From Actinomycetes bacterium (GTDB lineage: Bacteria; Actinomycetota; Acidimicrobiia; Acidimicrobiales; RAAP-2): DNA of 57,223 nt. The stretch covers positions 1 to 57,223 of the forward strand of contig JAJZJC010000006.1 of assembly GCA_021810205.1 (NCBI GenBank), written 5' to 3'. Both the position numbers and the translations under genes were made by a program. The notes beneath the pieces are model-generated. The model worked only from the letters and a program-made list of their open reading frames with translations, did no database searches and was not told the origin of the DNA. Positions 1 through 10,985 of this stretch are shown one piece after another; the stretch's first letter is position 1, and each line of letters opens with the position of its first letter.

Positions 1-1356
<1,356 letters not shown>

Positions 1357-1684
1357 CTGCACCTCGCAGGATTCGACGCCAGCCCTACGGAAACCCTACT
1401 CCACGGCGGTCCTGAGCGTGCACCAGAGGATCGTGCGCACCAAGAATCACCAAGAATCACCAGGAATGCAGCCTCGCCCGCGCGCCGCGCCGACGCCGAG
1501 GCGAGCGCTCGGCAGCGCCCCCGGCATGCATCAGCCTCCAAGACCCAGCACAAACATCCTGGCAATGGCCATGTTTCGCTGCACGCGCGCCGGGGCATGA
1601 TGCGGCGAGACCATTGTCCGGATCGCCAGCCCTGAGGTCGAGACGGCGCGTGGGGGAGCCTTGGTCGTGCGCGCCCCAGCGCTC

Positions 1685-1780
1685 CTGGTGCCCGGTGGCT
1701 CTGGTGCCCGGTGGCTCTGGTGTCCGGTGACCCTGGTGTCCGATGGCTCTGGTGTCCGATGACCCTGGTGTCCGATGACC
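1685..1780. repeat. Six tandem copies of a 16-bp unit
   Basis: Exactly six 16-bp units of the form CTGGTGYCCGRTGRCY follow each other without gaps. The array starts 8 bp beyond the stop codon of icd. The rest of 1357-1787 has no convincing gene or promoter. A 16-bp unit cannot be in-frame coding, so this array is intergenic. Confidence 0.9.
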
Positions 1781-1787
1781 GATCTGC

Positions 1788-4049
1788 TCAGCTCTGGCCA
1801 GGCGCCTCGAGCGCCTCGAGCGCCCCGAGCGCCTCGAGCGCCTCGAGCGCCTCGTTGAAGGTCTTGGAGGGGCGCATCACCTCGGAGACGAGCGCGGGGT
1901 CCGGGTGGTAGTAGCCCCCGAGCTCCACCGGGACGCCCTGGACGGCGATCAGCTCGCCCACGATGGCCTGCTCGTTTGCGGCGAGGCGCTCGGCAAGCGC
2001 CGAGAACGCCGCCGCCAGTGCCGGATCTGTCTTCTGCTGGGCGAGCTCCTGTGCCCAGTACCAGGCGAGGTAGAAGTGGCTCCCGCGATTGTCGATGCTG
2101 CCGAGGCGGCGGGCAGGCGACTTGTTCTCCATCAAGAGAGTCCCCGTCGCCCGGTCGAGCGTGTCGGCGAGCACCTGCGCACGCGTGTTGCCCGTCCGCT
2201 GGGCAAGGGCCTCGAAGCTCACCGCCATTGCAAGGAACTCCCCGAGGCTGTCCCAGCGCAGGTAGTTCTCGCGCACGAGCTGCTGGACGTGCTTGGGCGC
2301 CGACCCACCGGCCCCGGTCTCGAACAGGCGGCCTCCACCGAGGAGCGGCACGATGGAGAGCATCTTGGCGCTCGTGCCGAGCTCGAGGATCGGGAAGAGG
2401 TCCGTCAGGTAGTCGCGCAGCACGTTGCCGGTCACCGAAATGGTGTTCTCACCGCGCCGGATTCGCTCGAGCGAGAGCGCCGTCGCCGCGGCCGGCGCCA
2501 TGATCTCGATCCGTAGACCGGTGGTGTCGAGCTCGCCGAGGTAGCGACGCACCCGCTCGATCAGCACGGCGTCGTGCGCACGCTGCTCGTCGAGCCAGAA
2601 CACCGCCGGGTCACCGGTCGCGCGTGCCCGCTCGACGGCGAGGCGGACCCAGTCGCGGATCGGAAGGTCCTTCGTCTGGCACATCCGGAAGATGTCGCCC
2701 GCCTCGACCTGCTGCTCGAGGACCACGGTGCCCGATCCGTCGACCACCTCTACGGTGCCGTCGGCAGGGATCTCGAAGGTCTTGTCGTGGCTCCCGTACT
2801 CTTCGGCAGCCTGGGCCATCAGGCCGACATTGGGGACCGAGCCCATCGTCGCAGGGTCGAACGCCCCGTGTGCACGGCAGTCCTCGATCACCGTCTGGTA
2901 GACGTCGGCGTAGCTGCCGTCGGGAATGACCGCGAGGGCGTCGGCTTCCTTGCCATCGGGACCCCACATGTGCCCGGACTGGCGGATCATCGCGGGCATC
3001 GACGCGTCGACGATGACGTCGCTCGGCACGTGGAGGTTGGTGATGCCGCGCTCGGAGTCGACCATCGCGAGCGCCGGACCCGCGGCAAGCTCCGCCTCGA
3101 AGCTGGCGCGGATCTCTTGCCCGTTCGCCAGCGATGTCAGGCCAGCGAGGATCGCGCCGAGGCCGTTGTTCGGGCTGAGCCCGCCGGCCGCCAGCTCGCG
3201 ACCGTATCGGGCAAAGGTCTCCGGAAAGAACGCCTGGACGGTGTGACCGAAGATGATGGGGTCCGAGACCTTCATCATCGTCGCCTTCAGGTGCACGGAG
3301 AAGAGCACGCCGTCGGCCTTCGCCCGTTCGATCTGCGTGTCGAGGAACGAGCGCAGCGGTGCCACTCGCATCACCGCGGCGTCGACGACCTCGTCGGCGA
3401 GCACCGCCAGCGCGTCGCGCAGCACGGTGACGGTGCCGTCCTCGGCGCGCAGCTCGATGCGCAGTGTCCCCGGCCTGGCGATCACCGCCGAACGTTCGGT
3501 CGAGTAGAAGTCGTCGGCGTCCATGTGCGCGACGTTGGTCTTCGAGTCGGGCGACCATGCCCCCATCGAATGAGGGTGGGTGCGGGCATAGTTCTTCACC
3601 GAGGCAGGCGCGCGGCGGTCGGAATTGCCCTGGCGGATCACCGGGTTCACCGCGCTCCCGAGCACTCGCCCGTAGCGGCTCTTGACCTCCCGCTCCTCGT
3701 CGGTCCGTGGATCGTCGCGGTACTCGGGGACGTCGAACCCCTGGTCGCGGAGCTCGGCGATGGCCGCCTTCAGCTGAGGGATCGAGGCGGAGATGTTGGG
3801 CAGCTTGATGATGTTCGCGTCGGGCCGATGGGTCATCTCCCCGAGCTCGGCGAGCGCGTCATCGACCCGCTGGTCCTCTCTGAGCCGTTCGGGGAACGTG
3901 GAGAGGATGCGCCCGGCGAACGAGATATCGCGAGTCTCCACCTGCACCCCGGCCACCGACGCATAGGCGCGTATGACCGGCAGCAGTGAGTACGTGGCGA
4001 GCATCGGCGCCTCGTCGGTGTGGGTGTAGATGATCGTCGCGTCACTCAT
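1788..4049 (-). CDS. icd: NADP-dependent isocitrate dehydrogenase, monomeric type
   Basis: Converts isocitrate to 2-oxoglutarate and CO2 with NADP+ in the TCA cycle. The 753-residue product matches the roughly 740-residue monomeric (IDH-II) family. Landmarks are the N-terminal [11 protein letters not shown], the [15 protein letters not shown] substrate-loop region, and later [26 protein letters not shown] and [20 protein letters not shown]. The ATG at 4049 was chosen because AAGGAG precedes it and the conserved start [14 protein letters not shown] follows; an upstream in-frame extension of 22 residues has no family support. The last about 20 residues are an odd (E-A-L) repeat made by a 9-bp tandem repeat at about 1801-1855, which looks like a later expansion onto the normal C-terminus. 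Confidence 0.96.
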   Translation of the reverse strand: MSDATIIYTHTDEAPMLATYSLLPVIRAYASVAGVQVETRDISFAGRILSTFPERLREDQRVDDALAELGEMTHRPDANIIKLPNISASIPQLKAAIAELRDQGFDVPEYRDDPRTDEEREVKSRYGRVLGSAVNPVIRQGNSDRRAPASVKNYARTHPHSMGAWSPDSKTNVAHMDADDFYSTERSAVIARPGTLRIELRAEDGTVTVLRDALAVLADEVVDAAVMRVAPLRSFLDTQIERAKADGVLFSVHLKATMMKVSDPIIFGHTVQAFFPETFARYGRELAAGGLSPNNGLGAILAGLTSLANGQEIRASFEAELAAGPALAMVDSERGITNLHVPSDVIVDASMPAMIRQSGHMWGPDGKEADALAVIPDGSYADVYQTVIEDCRAHGAFDPATMGSVPNVGLMAQAAEEYGSHDKTFEIPADGTVEVVDGSGTVVLEQQVEAGDIFRMCQTKDLPIRDWVRLAVERARATGDPAVFWLDEQRAHDAVLIERVRRYLGELDTTGLRIEIMAPAAATALSLERIRRGENTISVTGNVLRDYLTDLFPILELGTSAKMLSIVPLLGGGRLFETGAGGSAPKHVQQLVRENYLRWDSLGEFLAMAVSFEALAQRTGNTRAQVLADTLDRATGTLLMENKSPARRLGSIDNRGSHFYLAWYWAQELAQQKTDPALAAAFSALAERLAANEQAIVGELIAVQGVPVELGGYYHPDPALVSEVMRPSKTFNEALEALEALGALEALEAPGQS

Positions 4050-4083
4050 GCAGGCTCGCTCTCCTTGTGATCCGTCTCCCTTC

Positions 4084-4089
4084 AAGATA
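4084..4089 (-). promoter_or_regulatory. Candidate -10 element of icd
   Basis: Read on the minus strand this is TATCTT, about 35 bp before the icd ATG, in the short gap after the KaiC-like gene. No clear -35 box at 17 bp. It suggests icd can be transcribed separately from the Kai module. Confidence 0.35.
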
Positions 4090-4139
4090 GGTCGCCGCCC
4101 GCTACACCTCCCCAAGGGGGTCTCGGAGGCGCAGATGCG

Positions 4140-5597
4140 CTATTGGAAGAGGGGCGTGGCATCGGGGAGCGGCTCGCCGATCTCCATGCCACGACCGGTG
4201 ATGGTGAACTCCCGGACCGACTTGTCGTGGTCGGAGCCACGCATCTTGAGCACCTGGACGGCACGGTGCATCTCACCCCCCTCGGGAACGTAGTGCAGCA
4301 GCGTGATCGCGTCGCTGATGGTCGAGACGTGGAGCTCGCTCGCCGATTCGTTGGCGAGGAGGTTGCCACCGGCGCTCGTCACCATGCCGAGCATCGAGCG
4401 AAGCTTCATGTGGAAGGTGAGCCCCAGGACGTACTCTCGAAAGCTCTTCACCGTCGCGATGCGCTGGAGCGCCGTGAGGCTGTCGATCGCGACCCTGTCG
4501 GGCTCGAATGTGTCGATCGTGGCCTTCAGCCGCTGCAAGTGGTCCTCGAGTGACGCCGCTTCGGGCGCGGCTGCCACGATGCGCAGACCGCCGTCACGCT
4601 CCATGGTGGTGAAGTCCATGCCCCAGGCGCGCGCGTTGCGCACGAGCTGGTCGTGGCTCTCCTCGAAGGAGTGCAGCAGGCAGCGCTGGCCCGCCCGGAC
4701 GCCGCCTGCGACGAAGTGCGCGGCGAGCAACGACTTGCCAGTCCCCGTCGGTCCAGCCACCAACCACAGCGACTTCTCGAACAACCCCCCGTGCACCATG
4801 GTGTCGAGCGCGGGAACGCCCGTGGTGAGCCGATCTGTCGAGCTCGCGTAGTCGATGGAGCTCACCGCGATCGGCACGACGACGATCCCCTCGCCGCTGA
4901 GCAGGGTGAAGAGGTGCTCGCCCTTCAGGTGCGACCCACCGCGCATCTTCAGCACCTCGACGGTGCGGCGACGCTTCTCGCCCTCGAGCGCGTTGCGCAA
5001 GATGATGACGTTGTCGGCGACGAACTCCTCGAATCCGAGCGCCGTGATCGGGCCGTAGTCCTCTGACCGCTCGGCGGTCACCACCGAGCTGACCTCGGCC
5101 TCCTCGAGGGTCTGGGCCAGCTGGAAGAGGGCTCGACGGGCCGGGTTGCCGCTCTCGAACTGGGCCATCAGCGAGCCGGCGGAGTCCAAGGCGACCCTGC
5201 GCGCGCCCGTCCGGTCCACCGCGGCGAGGATCCGGGCGAGCAGCGGACCGAGGTCGTAGTCGTTGCCGGTGAACACCGTCTCGGACTGGTACTGGGGCGA
5301 CGCGTCGATGAAGGTCCAAAGGCCGGCCTCCTCCCATCCGGGAATGTCCCAGCCGAACGAGCGCATGTTCCGGCGGATGCCGTCCGGGCGTTCCTCGAAG
5401 GTGACGAAGACACCGGGCTCGCTCGAGTGCTTGATCCCCGATGCGATGAACTGCGCTGCGAAGACGGTCTTGCCGCTGCCCGCCGTACCTGCCACGAGGC
5501 TCAGTCGATTGCGCGGGAGGCCCCCGAAGGTGACGAGGTCCAGACCGGGGATCCCGGCTGCCAGGCGTTCGATCGCCCCCTGTCGGACTGTCGTCAC
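4140..5597 (-). CDS. KaiC-like double RecA-fold ATPase
   Basis: 485 residues with two KaiC domains. CI: Walker A GTAGSGKT (K43), catalytic Glu pair E68-E69, Walker B VALDS (D138). CII: Walker A GPTGTGKS (K288), Glu pair E312-E313, Walker B VAIDS (D372). The autophosphorylation pair of cyanobacterial KaiC (Ser431/Thr432 in ISTITD) is kept here as VSTISD (S425-T426), and the following KMRGSDHDK and REFTITGRG also follow KaiC. All residues needed for ATPase and autokinase/phosphatase cycling therefore appear present. The GTG start overlaps the stop of the upstream phosphatase-KaiB gene by 4 nt (GTGA), so the two are translationally coupled. No KaiA is nearby. Whether it oscillates cannot be told from sequence; many non-cyanobacterial KaiC proteins serve in stress timing or signalling. 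Confidence 0.93.
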   Translation of the reverse strand: MTTVRQGAIERLAAGIPGLDLVTFGGLPRNRLSLVAGTAGSGKTVFAAQFIASGIKHSSEPGVFVTFEERPDGIRRNMRSFGWDIPGWEEAGLWTFIDASPQYQSETVFTGNDYDLGPLLARILAAVDRTGARRVALDSAGSLMAQFESGNPARRALFQLAQTLEEAEVSSVVTAERSEDYGPITALGFEEFVADNVIILRNALEGEKRRRTVEVLKMRGGSHLKGEHLFTLLSGEGIVVVPIAVSSIDYASSTDRLTTGVPALDTMVHGGLFEKSLWLVAGPTGTGKSLLAAHFVAGGVRAGQRCLLHSFEESHDQLVRNARAWGMDFTTMERDGGLRIVAAAPEAASLEDHLQRLKATIDTFEPDRVAIDSLTALQRIATVKSFREYVLGLTFHMKLRSMLGMVTSAGGNLLANESASELHVSTISDAITLLHYVPEGGEMHRAVQVLKMRGSDHDKSVREFTITGRGMEIGEPLPDATPLFQ

Positions 5598-6697
5598 GAC
5601 GCGTCCTGTTGACCGAGCGGCAGTTGCAGGGCGCGCGCCAGCTCCTCCACCGAGCGAAGCGAGCCCACGACACGGATCACGGGCGCGGGCTGGAGCCGCA
5701 CGATGGTGGGGGCGGCAAGGACGCCGTCGCGCTCGGTGTCCACCCCCGGCTGACTGACGTCGACCAGCTCGATGGAGAAGTCGAATGTCTCGCGCGTCCG
5801 CAGGGCGAGCTCCTTCACCGCCGCCTCGGTGCGGGTGGAGCGAAGGTCACGGGAGTTCAGATAGGTGCGCAGCACCACTCGGGGCCGTCCACCGAGCTGG
5901 GAGACGTCCTCGATACGGCGGGTGCCGTGCGGGAACATGCGCACCGAGACGACGGTCGCGTCGTCCATCGGTTGCCCGAGACGAGCCGTCGTCCGGCGGG
6001 CGAGCTCGGCGGCCGACGCGATGGGCCCGTGGAGCCCGCGCCCCGCGCGCACGAGGTGCTCGAGCGTTGTACCCAACGAGGAGGTGCGGCGCTCGACGAG
6101 GCCGTCGGTATAGAGGAACAGCGCGGCGTCGCCCGGCAGTGGGTGCGTCGTCGCATGCCGCTCCCCCACGATGCCGAGTGGCGGCCCGCTGACTGCATCG
6201 AGGAGCCTGGTCTCCACCCCGTTGGCGAACAAGATGGGAGGGTGACCCGCGCTCGCCACGTCGACGCACCTCGAGGCGGGGTCCACCACGGCGCACGCCA
6301 AGGTGGCGAAGAGCTCGTCGTTCGTGCGGACCAGGCGGTCGTCGATGAGCGACAGCACAGACGACGGCGAATCCGTGCGGCGGAAAAGCCGATGGAGCTC
6401 CGCTTGGAGCTCGTCCGCCTTCTCGGCGGCGTCCGGGCCGACGCCCGCCACGTCACCGATCACGATCGCCACCCGACCGTCCTTCAGGTCGATCACGTCG
6501 TGGAAGTCACCAGCGACGTCGCCGACCATCGGACGCCAGCAGGCTTCGACCATCAGCGACTGCACGCTCATGGTCTCGGTTCGCCAGCGTGCCGGCATCA
6601 GCTCGTTCGGCCGGCCGTGTCGAAGGGGCGGGCATGATCGGGCACCGGCAGCCGATCGGACCTCATGCGCCGCCGCGCTCTCTGTGACTGTCGCCAA
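5594..6697 (-). CDS. SpoIIE/PP2C-type phosphatase fused to a C-terminal KaiB domain
   Basis: Two domains. Residues about 49-252 are a SpoIIE/RsbU-type PP2C phosphatase: VAGDFHDV, IGDVAGVG, ASAGHPP, LFLYTDGL and DDATVVSV supply the metal-binding aspartates. Residues about 272-360 match KaiB: RVVLRTYLNS at the first strand, FSIELVDVSQPG, VLAAPTIVRLQPAPVIRVVG (KaiB has LATPT...PPP...IIGDL). KaiB binds KaiC, so the fusion would carry a phosphatase onto the KaiC encoded by the overlapping next gene. The annotated start is TTG; the true start may be the ATG at 6598, just before the phosphatase domain. Substrates of such phosphatases are usually phosphorylated STAS anti-anti-sigma proteins; one STAS protein is encoded at 38971-39639. 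The fusion is clearly readable; its role is inference. Confidence 0.88.
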   Translation of the reverse strand: MATVTESAAAHEVRSAAGARSCPPLRHGRPNELMPARWRTETMSVQSLMVEACWRPMVGDVAGDFHDVIDLKDGRVAIVIGDVAGVGPDAAEKADELQAELHRLFRRTDSPSSVLSLIDDRLVRTNDELFATLACAVVDPASRCVDVASAGHPPILFANGVETRLLDAVSGPPLGIVGERHATTHPLPGDAALFLYTDGLVERRTSSLGTTLEHLVRAGRGLHGPIASAAELARRTTARLGQPMDDATVVSVRMFPHGTRRIEDVSQLGGRPRVVLRTYLNSRDLRSTRTEAAVKELALRTRETFDFSIELVDVSQPGVDTERDGVLAAPTIVRLQPAPVIRVVGSLRSVEELARALQLPLGQQDAS

Positions 6698-6870
6698 GCT
6701 CGCACCTGTGTCGATCTCCCCGGGCGTCGGGCTGCGGTCACCTAGCGCCCGAGCTCCCAGGTGCCTTCAGTCTCAATCCGACGGTGTACTCCCGTTGTTC
6801 GACTCGAACAAGTCGAGCGCGAGAGGGCGCTGCACGCTCCCAGGCGTCGTCGGCGATGCAACGCGCGTCG

Positions 6871-6930
6871 CAACGTGCTCGGTCGCGACGTGCTCGGTCG
6901 CGGCGTGCTCGGTCGCGGCGTGCTCGGTCA
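6871..6930. repeat. Four tandem copies of a 15-bp unit
   Basis: Units of the form CRRCGTGCTCGGTCG, four in a row, lying 24 bp beyond the stop of the dioxygenase gene at 6954. The rest of 6698-6953 shows no gene; the promoter of the phosphatase-KaiB/KaiC pair should be here but I see no clear -35/-10 pair. Confidence 0.85.
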
Positions 6931-6953
6931 ACTCGCTCGCGTCGCGCGACCCG

Positions 6954-8222
6954 CTACTTCTCACCAGTGTCACCGGCGACCGAGTAGACGACCTTGGTGT
7001 TTCGCGTCTCGAGGAACGCTTCCAGGGTCTCTCCGCGCATCGCCGCGTAGACGTCGAGGTTCGAGAGGCCGAGCACCGCGGCGAGCTTCTCGAGGACGAA
7101 GAAGATGGCACCGTAATGGATCAACCCCCGCCAGTCGCGTCGACGCAGCAGATCTCTCTCCTCCTCACTGAGCCCCGCCTCGTCGAAGCTGGCCTCGGGA
7201 TCGGAGAGGAACCGGGCTCGGTGCGCCGGGTCGACCATCGCGTGCAGGTACGTGTTCAGGCGAAAGCCCTTCACGCTGCGCGCCAGGTCGAATGGGTAGG
7301 TGCCCGAGAGGGCATCCGCGCCGGATAGCTGCTCGGCCATGCGCTCGCGGTGGCGGAGTGCCGCGGCCGAGGGCATCTCCACGGTCTGGCTCTCCAAGAC
7401 GAGCGTCCCGATCGCGGTCATCGACGGAAGGTAGTACGAGCTATGCACTCGCTCGACCGTCTCGGACAACGCCCCGCGCATGATCAGCCACATGATGACC
7501 TCGGCGCCCTCCATGCCGCCGAGCGCCGCGTACTCCGCGTGGGTCATCTCCGCGAGCGACGCGGGATCGTTCGTGATGGCGTCGACGAACTGGCGGTCCC
7601 ACTCGGGATTGTTGAACCCGGCGCGCTCGCCATGCACCTGGTGCGACAGTCCGCCGGTCGAGACGACCGCGACACGGATGTCCTCGGGGTAGCTCTCGAT
7701 GGCCCGTCGGAGCGCCTTGCCGAGCTTGAAGCAGCGCGCCGCGCTCGGAATGGGGTACTGCAGCACGCCGACTTGGAGCGGCACGAGGGTCGTCGGCCAA
7801 CCGGCGTCGTCGTGGTCGAGCAGGACCGACATCGGCGAGAAGAACCCGTGGTCGAGCGGCTTGCCTTGGAAGAAGGACATGTCGAACTCGTCGGTGACGA
7901 GGCTCTGGCCGATGTGCTGGGCCAGTGGGGGGTTCCCCTGGATGGGCGGCAGGGCCCTCGGGCCACCGCCTTCGTCGGCCGGACGGTACTCCTCGCCGAT
8001 CCCGAGGGCGAAGGCCGAGTAGTGGTCGAAGAAGAACGACGTCACGTGGTCGTTGAAGACGTAGACGATCGCGTCGGGCTGCTCACGGCGGAACCAGTCG
8101 CGCACCGGCGCAAAGGAGCGGAAGATCGGTGCCCACGCCTCGTCGTCCTGTTTGTGCGCGTCGTAGGCGAAGCCGATGGTCGGCGTGTGCGACGCCGCGA
8201 CTCCTCCGATGATCCGGGCCAT
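6954..8222 (-). CDS. Gallate / protocatechuate 4,5-dioxygenase, fused LigB-LigA type
   Basis: Extradiol ring cleavage of gallate or protocatechuate by Fe(II). The 422-residue chain carries the LigB catalytic part first (ARIIGGVAASHTPTIGF with the metal His at about residue 12, then FNDHVTSFFFDHYSAFALG and EGAEVIMWLIMRGAL) and a LigA-like helical part at the end (GLIHYGAIFFVLEKLAAVLG.., DVYAAMRGETL). This single-chain layout and length match gallate dioxygenases GalA/DesB rather than the two-subunit LigAB, so gallate is the more likely substrate. AAGGAG six bases before the ATG. It lies 9 bp after a MerR gene and downstream of an MFS transporter, forming an uptake-regulation-cleavage unit. The next ring-cleavage steps are not encoded nearby. 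Confidence 0.9.
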   Translation of the reverse strand: MARIIGGVAASHTPTIGFAYDAHKQDDEAWAPIFRSFAPVRDWFRREQPDAIVYVFNDHVTSFFFDHYSAFALGIGEEYRPADEGGGPRALPPIQGNPPLAQHIGQSLVTDEFDMSFFQGKPLDHGFFSPMSVLLDHDDAGWPTTLVPLQVGVLQYPIPSAARCFKLGKALRRAIESYPEDIRVAVVSTGGLSHQVHGERAGFNNPEWDRQFVDAITNDPASLAEMTHAEYAALGGMEGAEVIMWLIMRGALSETVERVHSSYYLPSMTAIGTLVLESQTVEMPSAAALRHRERMAEQLSGADALSGTYPFDLARSVKGFRLNTYLHAMVDPAHRARFLSDPEASFDEAGLSEEERDLLRRRDWRGLIHYGAIFFVLEKLAAVLGLSNLDVYAAMRGETLEAFLETRNTKVVYSVAGDTGEK

Positions 8223-8231
8223 GGTCGCTCC

Positions 8232-8792
8232 TTAGGGTTCCTGCGCTCGCGGATCCGCCTGCGCCGGCTCGGTCGGCGGCTGGGCCGACGACGAGCGGAG
8301 CTCGCTCTCGAGCTCTTCCATGCGCTTGGCGTTGCGCTGGAGGTTCTCTTCGAGCTCGGCCCGAAGCGACTGCAATTGCTCCATCTTCGCGTCGATCCGT
8401 TTGACGAGGTCGGTTCGGATCCCCATGACCTCTTCGAGCAGGCGGCGGCGCAGTGCCGGTTCCGCCGTGCCATGGAACTCGCTCTTCAGCGCACCGAGCC
8501 TGCGTTCGGACTCGATGAAGGCGCGGACCTCTTCGAGCGCGAGGCCGAGCCCGTCGCGCAGCTCGAGAATGCGACGGAGCTGGTCCGCCGCGCTCGGGTC
8601 GTAGCGACGCTCGCCTCCCGCCGTGTAGACGGTCGGCTGGAAGATCCCACGCTCTTCGTAGTAACGGAGGGTGCGGGTCGACACGCCGGCTCGCGCCGCG
8701 ACCTCGCCGATGCGCAGTCCCGAGGTCGCCGCATCGTCGGACGGATCCGCATCGGCACTGCGTGCAGCCTTGGAACGTGCGCTCGTGGTCAA
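8232..8792 (-). CDS. MerR-family transcriptional regulator
   Basis: 186 residues. A MerR winged-helix domain at about 27-97 (LRIGEVAARAGVSTRTLRYYEERG, then GGERRYD) is followed by a long coiled coil (residues about 110-170, rich in Leu/Glu/Arg) and an acidic Pro/Gln tail. No conserved effector-binding cysteines, so it senses an organic ligand or partner rather than metal. The TTG at 8792 was chosen because GGGAGG precedes it by five bases and no ATG lies between the upstream gene and the HTH. Sits between the MFS transporter and the ring-cleaving dioxygenase and probably controls them. Confidence 0.85.
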   Translation of the reverse strand: MTTSARSKAARSADADPSDDAATSGLRIGEVAARAGVSTRTLRYYEERGIFQPTVYTAGGERRYDPSAADQLRRILELRDGLGLALEEVRAFIESERRLGALKSEFHGTAEPALRRRLLEEVMGIRTDLVKRIDAKMEQLQSLRAELEENLQRNAKRMEELESELRSSSAQPPTEPAQADPRAQEP

Positions 8793-8835
8793 TTTTCCCT
8801 CCCCCTCTCGGCGGCCACAGCCAGCATGCCAGCTG

Positions 8836-10815
8836 TCACTGGGTGCGGGGCCCTTGTTGGACCGCGGCACGGGCCGGTCGCCGGCGGCGGCGTCCCGAAG
8901 CGCCGTTGCGCCGGTCGACATGGCGGTCACCGTCACCTGCGCGTGCGGACGTCCGCCCGTTTCCCTCTCCAGCCGACCCCTCGCCCGCAGCGCGCACCGA
9001 GAGCCCGTCGTGTGCGACGGCCGCGTACTGGGGCCCGGCCGCGCCAGGGCCGGCGACCGCCGCCGATTCGCTGGCAGGCTCGATGTGCACGTACTTGCCA
9101 CCGCGCAGCCAGGACGCCACCGCGGCGATCAGGCAGGCGGCCGCCGCGAAGTCGAAGGCCTCTCGCAGGCCCGCCATGAACGGCGAGGCGATGAGGCGCG
9201 GGAAGAAGCTGCGTCCGGTGAGGAAGGCGGCCTTTGCGTGCGGCAGGTGCGCGAGCGACGGGCCGAGCAAGGTCTTGATCGGGTTGTATCCCAAGAAGGC
9301 CGCGAACAGCGCAGACGTCGGCGGCAGGTGAGAGACGCTCGCCGCAGCCGCCTTCGGCACGCCGTGCGCGGTGAGCCCGCCATAGAGCGCGCCCGGGAGG
9401 TGCGAGGAGAGCCCCACGATGATCAAGGTGAAGAAGATCCCGATCGAAAGGACCATGGCCGAATTCTGGAACGTCGCCGCCATGCCGGCACCCGCACCAC
9501 GCTGGTCCGGGGGGAGGCTGTTCATGATGCCCGCCCGGTTCGGCGACGAGAAGAGGCCCATCGCGAGACCGTTCAGGAGCAAGAGCAGGGCGAACCAGAT
9601 GTACGAGAAGTTCGCGGGCAGCACTTCGAGCAGCGCGAAGCTCGCAGCGGCGATCACCATCCCGCCCGTGGCGAACGGCCGGGCGCCGAAGTGGTCGGAC
9701 AGGATCCCCGAGATCGGACCGGCGATCAGGAAACCTGCGGTGAGCGGCAGCATGTAGATGCCTGCCCACAGCGGGGTCGAGACGAAGTTGTAACCGTGCT
9801 GGGGGAGCCACATCCCCTGGAGCCAGATGATCAGGATGAACATGAGTCCGCCACGGCCGATGGCCGCGAGCAGCGCGGCACCGTTGCCGGCGACGAAGGC
9901 CCGGATGCGGAAGAGCGGCAGGCGGAACATCGGGTTCTTCACCTTGGTCTCGATCCACCCGAACAAGACGAGCATCGCCAGGCCGCCGCCGATCAGCCCG
10001 AGCACCTTCGGGCTCGTCCAACCCATCGTGCTCGTGCCGTAGGGCAGGATGCCGTAGGTGATGCCCGCGAGAAGGGCGACGAGCCCCACCGCGAAGGTGA
10101 GGTTGCCCCACCAGTCGATGGACGACGGAGTGCGCACGCCCTTCTCGTGGAGGTTGAAGTAGGCCCACACGGTGCCGACGACCCCGATGGGCACCGAGAT
10201 CAGGAACACGAGCCGCCAGTCGATCGGCCCGAGGATGCCGCCGAGCACGAGGCCGACGAAGCTGCCGGCGATCGCCGCCACCTGGTTCACCCCGAGCGCC
10301 AGCCCGCGTTGGTTCGGCGGAAAGGCGTCGGTGAGGATGGCCGAGGAGTTCGCGAACAGGAGCGCACCGCCGACGCCCTGAAGGATCCGCATCGCGACCA
10401 GCCACCAGGTGCCCGCCGTGCCGGTCATCCAGTCGATCGACAGGAGGATCGAAAAGATGGTGAAGACGGCAAATCCCAGGTTGTACATCTTGACGCGGCC
10501 GAACATGTCGCCGAGGCGGCCGAAGCTGACCACGAGCACCGCCGTCATCACCATGTAGCCCATGAGCAGCCAGAGAAACAGCTGGGTGTTGGAGGGTGCG
10601 AGAGGGTTCAGGTGCACGCCCCGGAAGATGTCCGGGAGCGAGATCAAGATGATGGAGGAGTTCACCATCACCAGCAGTGCGCCGAGCGTCGTGTTCGAGA
10701 GGGTCAGCCACTTGCCCTTGTATCGGTCGCCGTCTGCTGCGTGGGCTCCCGCCTGCCCTGCGTGGTCCATCACGCCGCCCGGCGAAAGGGCCCGTCCCGA
10801 TACTTCGCTCGTCAT
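8836..10815 (-). CDS. MFS transporter, DHA2 (14-TM, EmrB/QacA-like) family
   Basis: 659 residues with about 14 hydrophobic segments. Family motifs: FGRLGDMFGRVKMYNLGF (motif A, loop 2-3), R-I-L-Q-G-V-G-G-A in TM4, and GNGAALLAAIGRGG. The last about 85 residues after the final TM are hydrophilic, Arg/Gly-rich and unlike the family, perhaps a read-on extension. ATG at 10815 with GAGGAAGG just upstream. Transcribed toward the MerR and gallate dioxygenase genes, so it may import or export an aromatic acid; DHA2 members are mostly drug/proton antiporters, so export is equally possible. Confidence 0.9.
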   Translation of the reverse strand: MTSEVSGRALSPGGVMDHAGQAGAHAADGDRYKGKWLTLSNTTLGALLVMVNSSIILISLPDIFRGVHLNPLAPSNTQLFLWLLMGYMVMTAVLVVSFGRLGDMFGRVKMYNLGFAVFTIFSILLSIDWMTGTAGTWWLVAMRILQGVGGALLFANSSAILTDAFPPNQRGLALGVNQVAAIAGSFVGLVLGGILGPIDWRLVFLISVPIGVVGTVWAYFNLHEKGVRTPSSIDWWGNLTFAVGLVALLAGITYGILPYGTSTMGWTSPKVLGLIGGGLAMLVLFGWIETKVKNPMFRLPLFRIRAFVAGNGAALLAAIGRGGLMFILIIWLQGMWLPQHGYNFVSTPLWAGIYMLPLTAGFLIAGPISGILSDHFGARPFATGGMVIAAASFALLEVLPANFSYIWFALLLLLNGLAMGLFSSPNRAGIMNSLPPDQRGAGAGMAATFQNSAMVLSIGIFFTLIIVGLSSHLPGALYGGLTAHGVPKAAAASVSHLPPTSALFAAFLGYNPIKTLLGPSLAHLPHAKAAFLTGRSFFPRLIASPFMAGLREAFDFAAAACLIAAVASWLRGGKYVHIEPASESAAVAGPGAAGPQYAAVAHDGLSVRAAGEGSAGEGNGRTSARAGDGDRHVDRRNGASGRRRRRPARAAVQQGPRTQ

Positions 10816-10985
10816 CGCCTTCCTCTTCTGCTTCTACCGCTCGTCTCGTCTTGGCGCTCTTCTGCCGCCCGTCTCGTCTTGGCGAGCGGCTTGGTGAGCG
10901 CCGTCGTGCGGGTCCGCCGTGGACACCGGCGCAGATTTTTCTTGACGTTGACGTTAGCGGCAGTGCCAAGTATCCGCGCGCTCGG

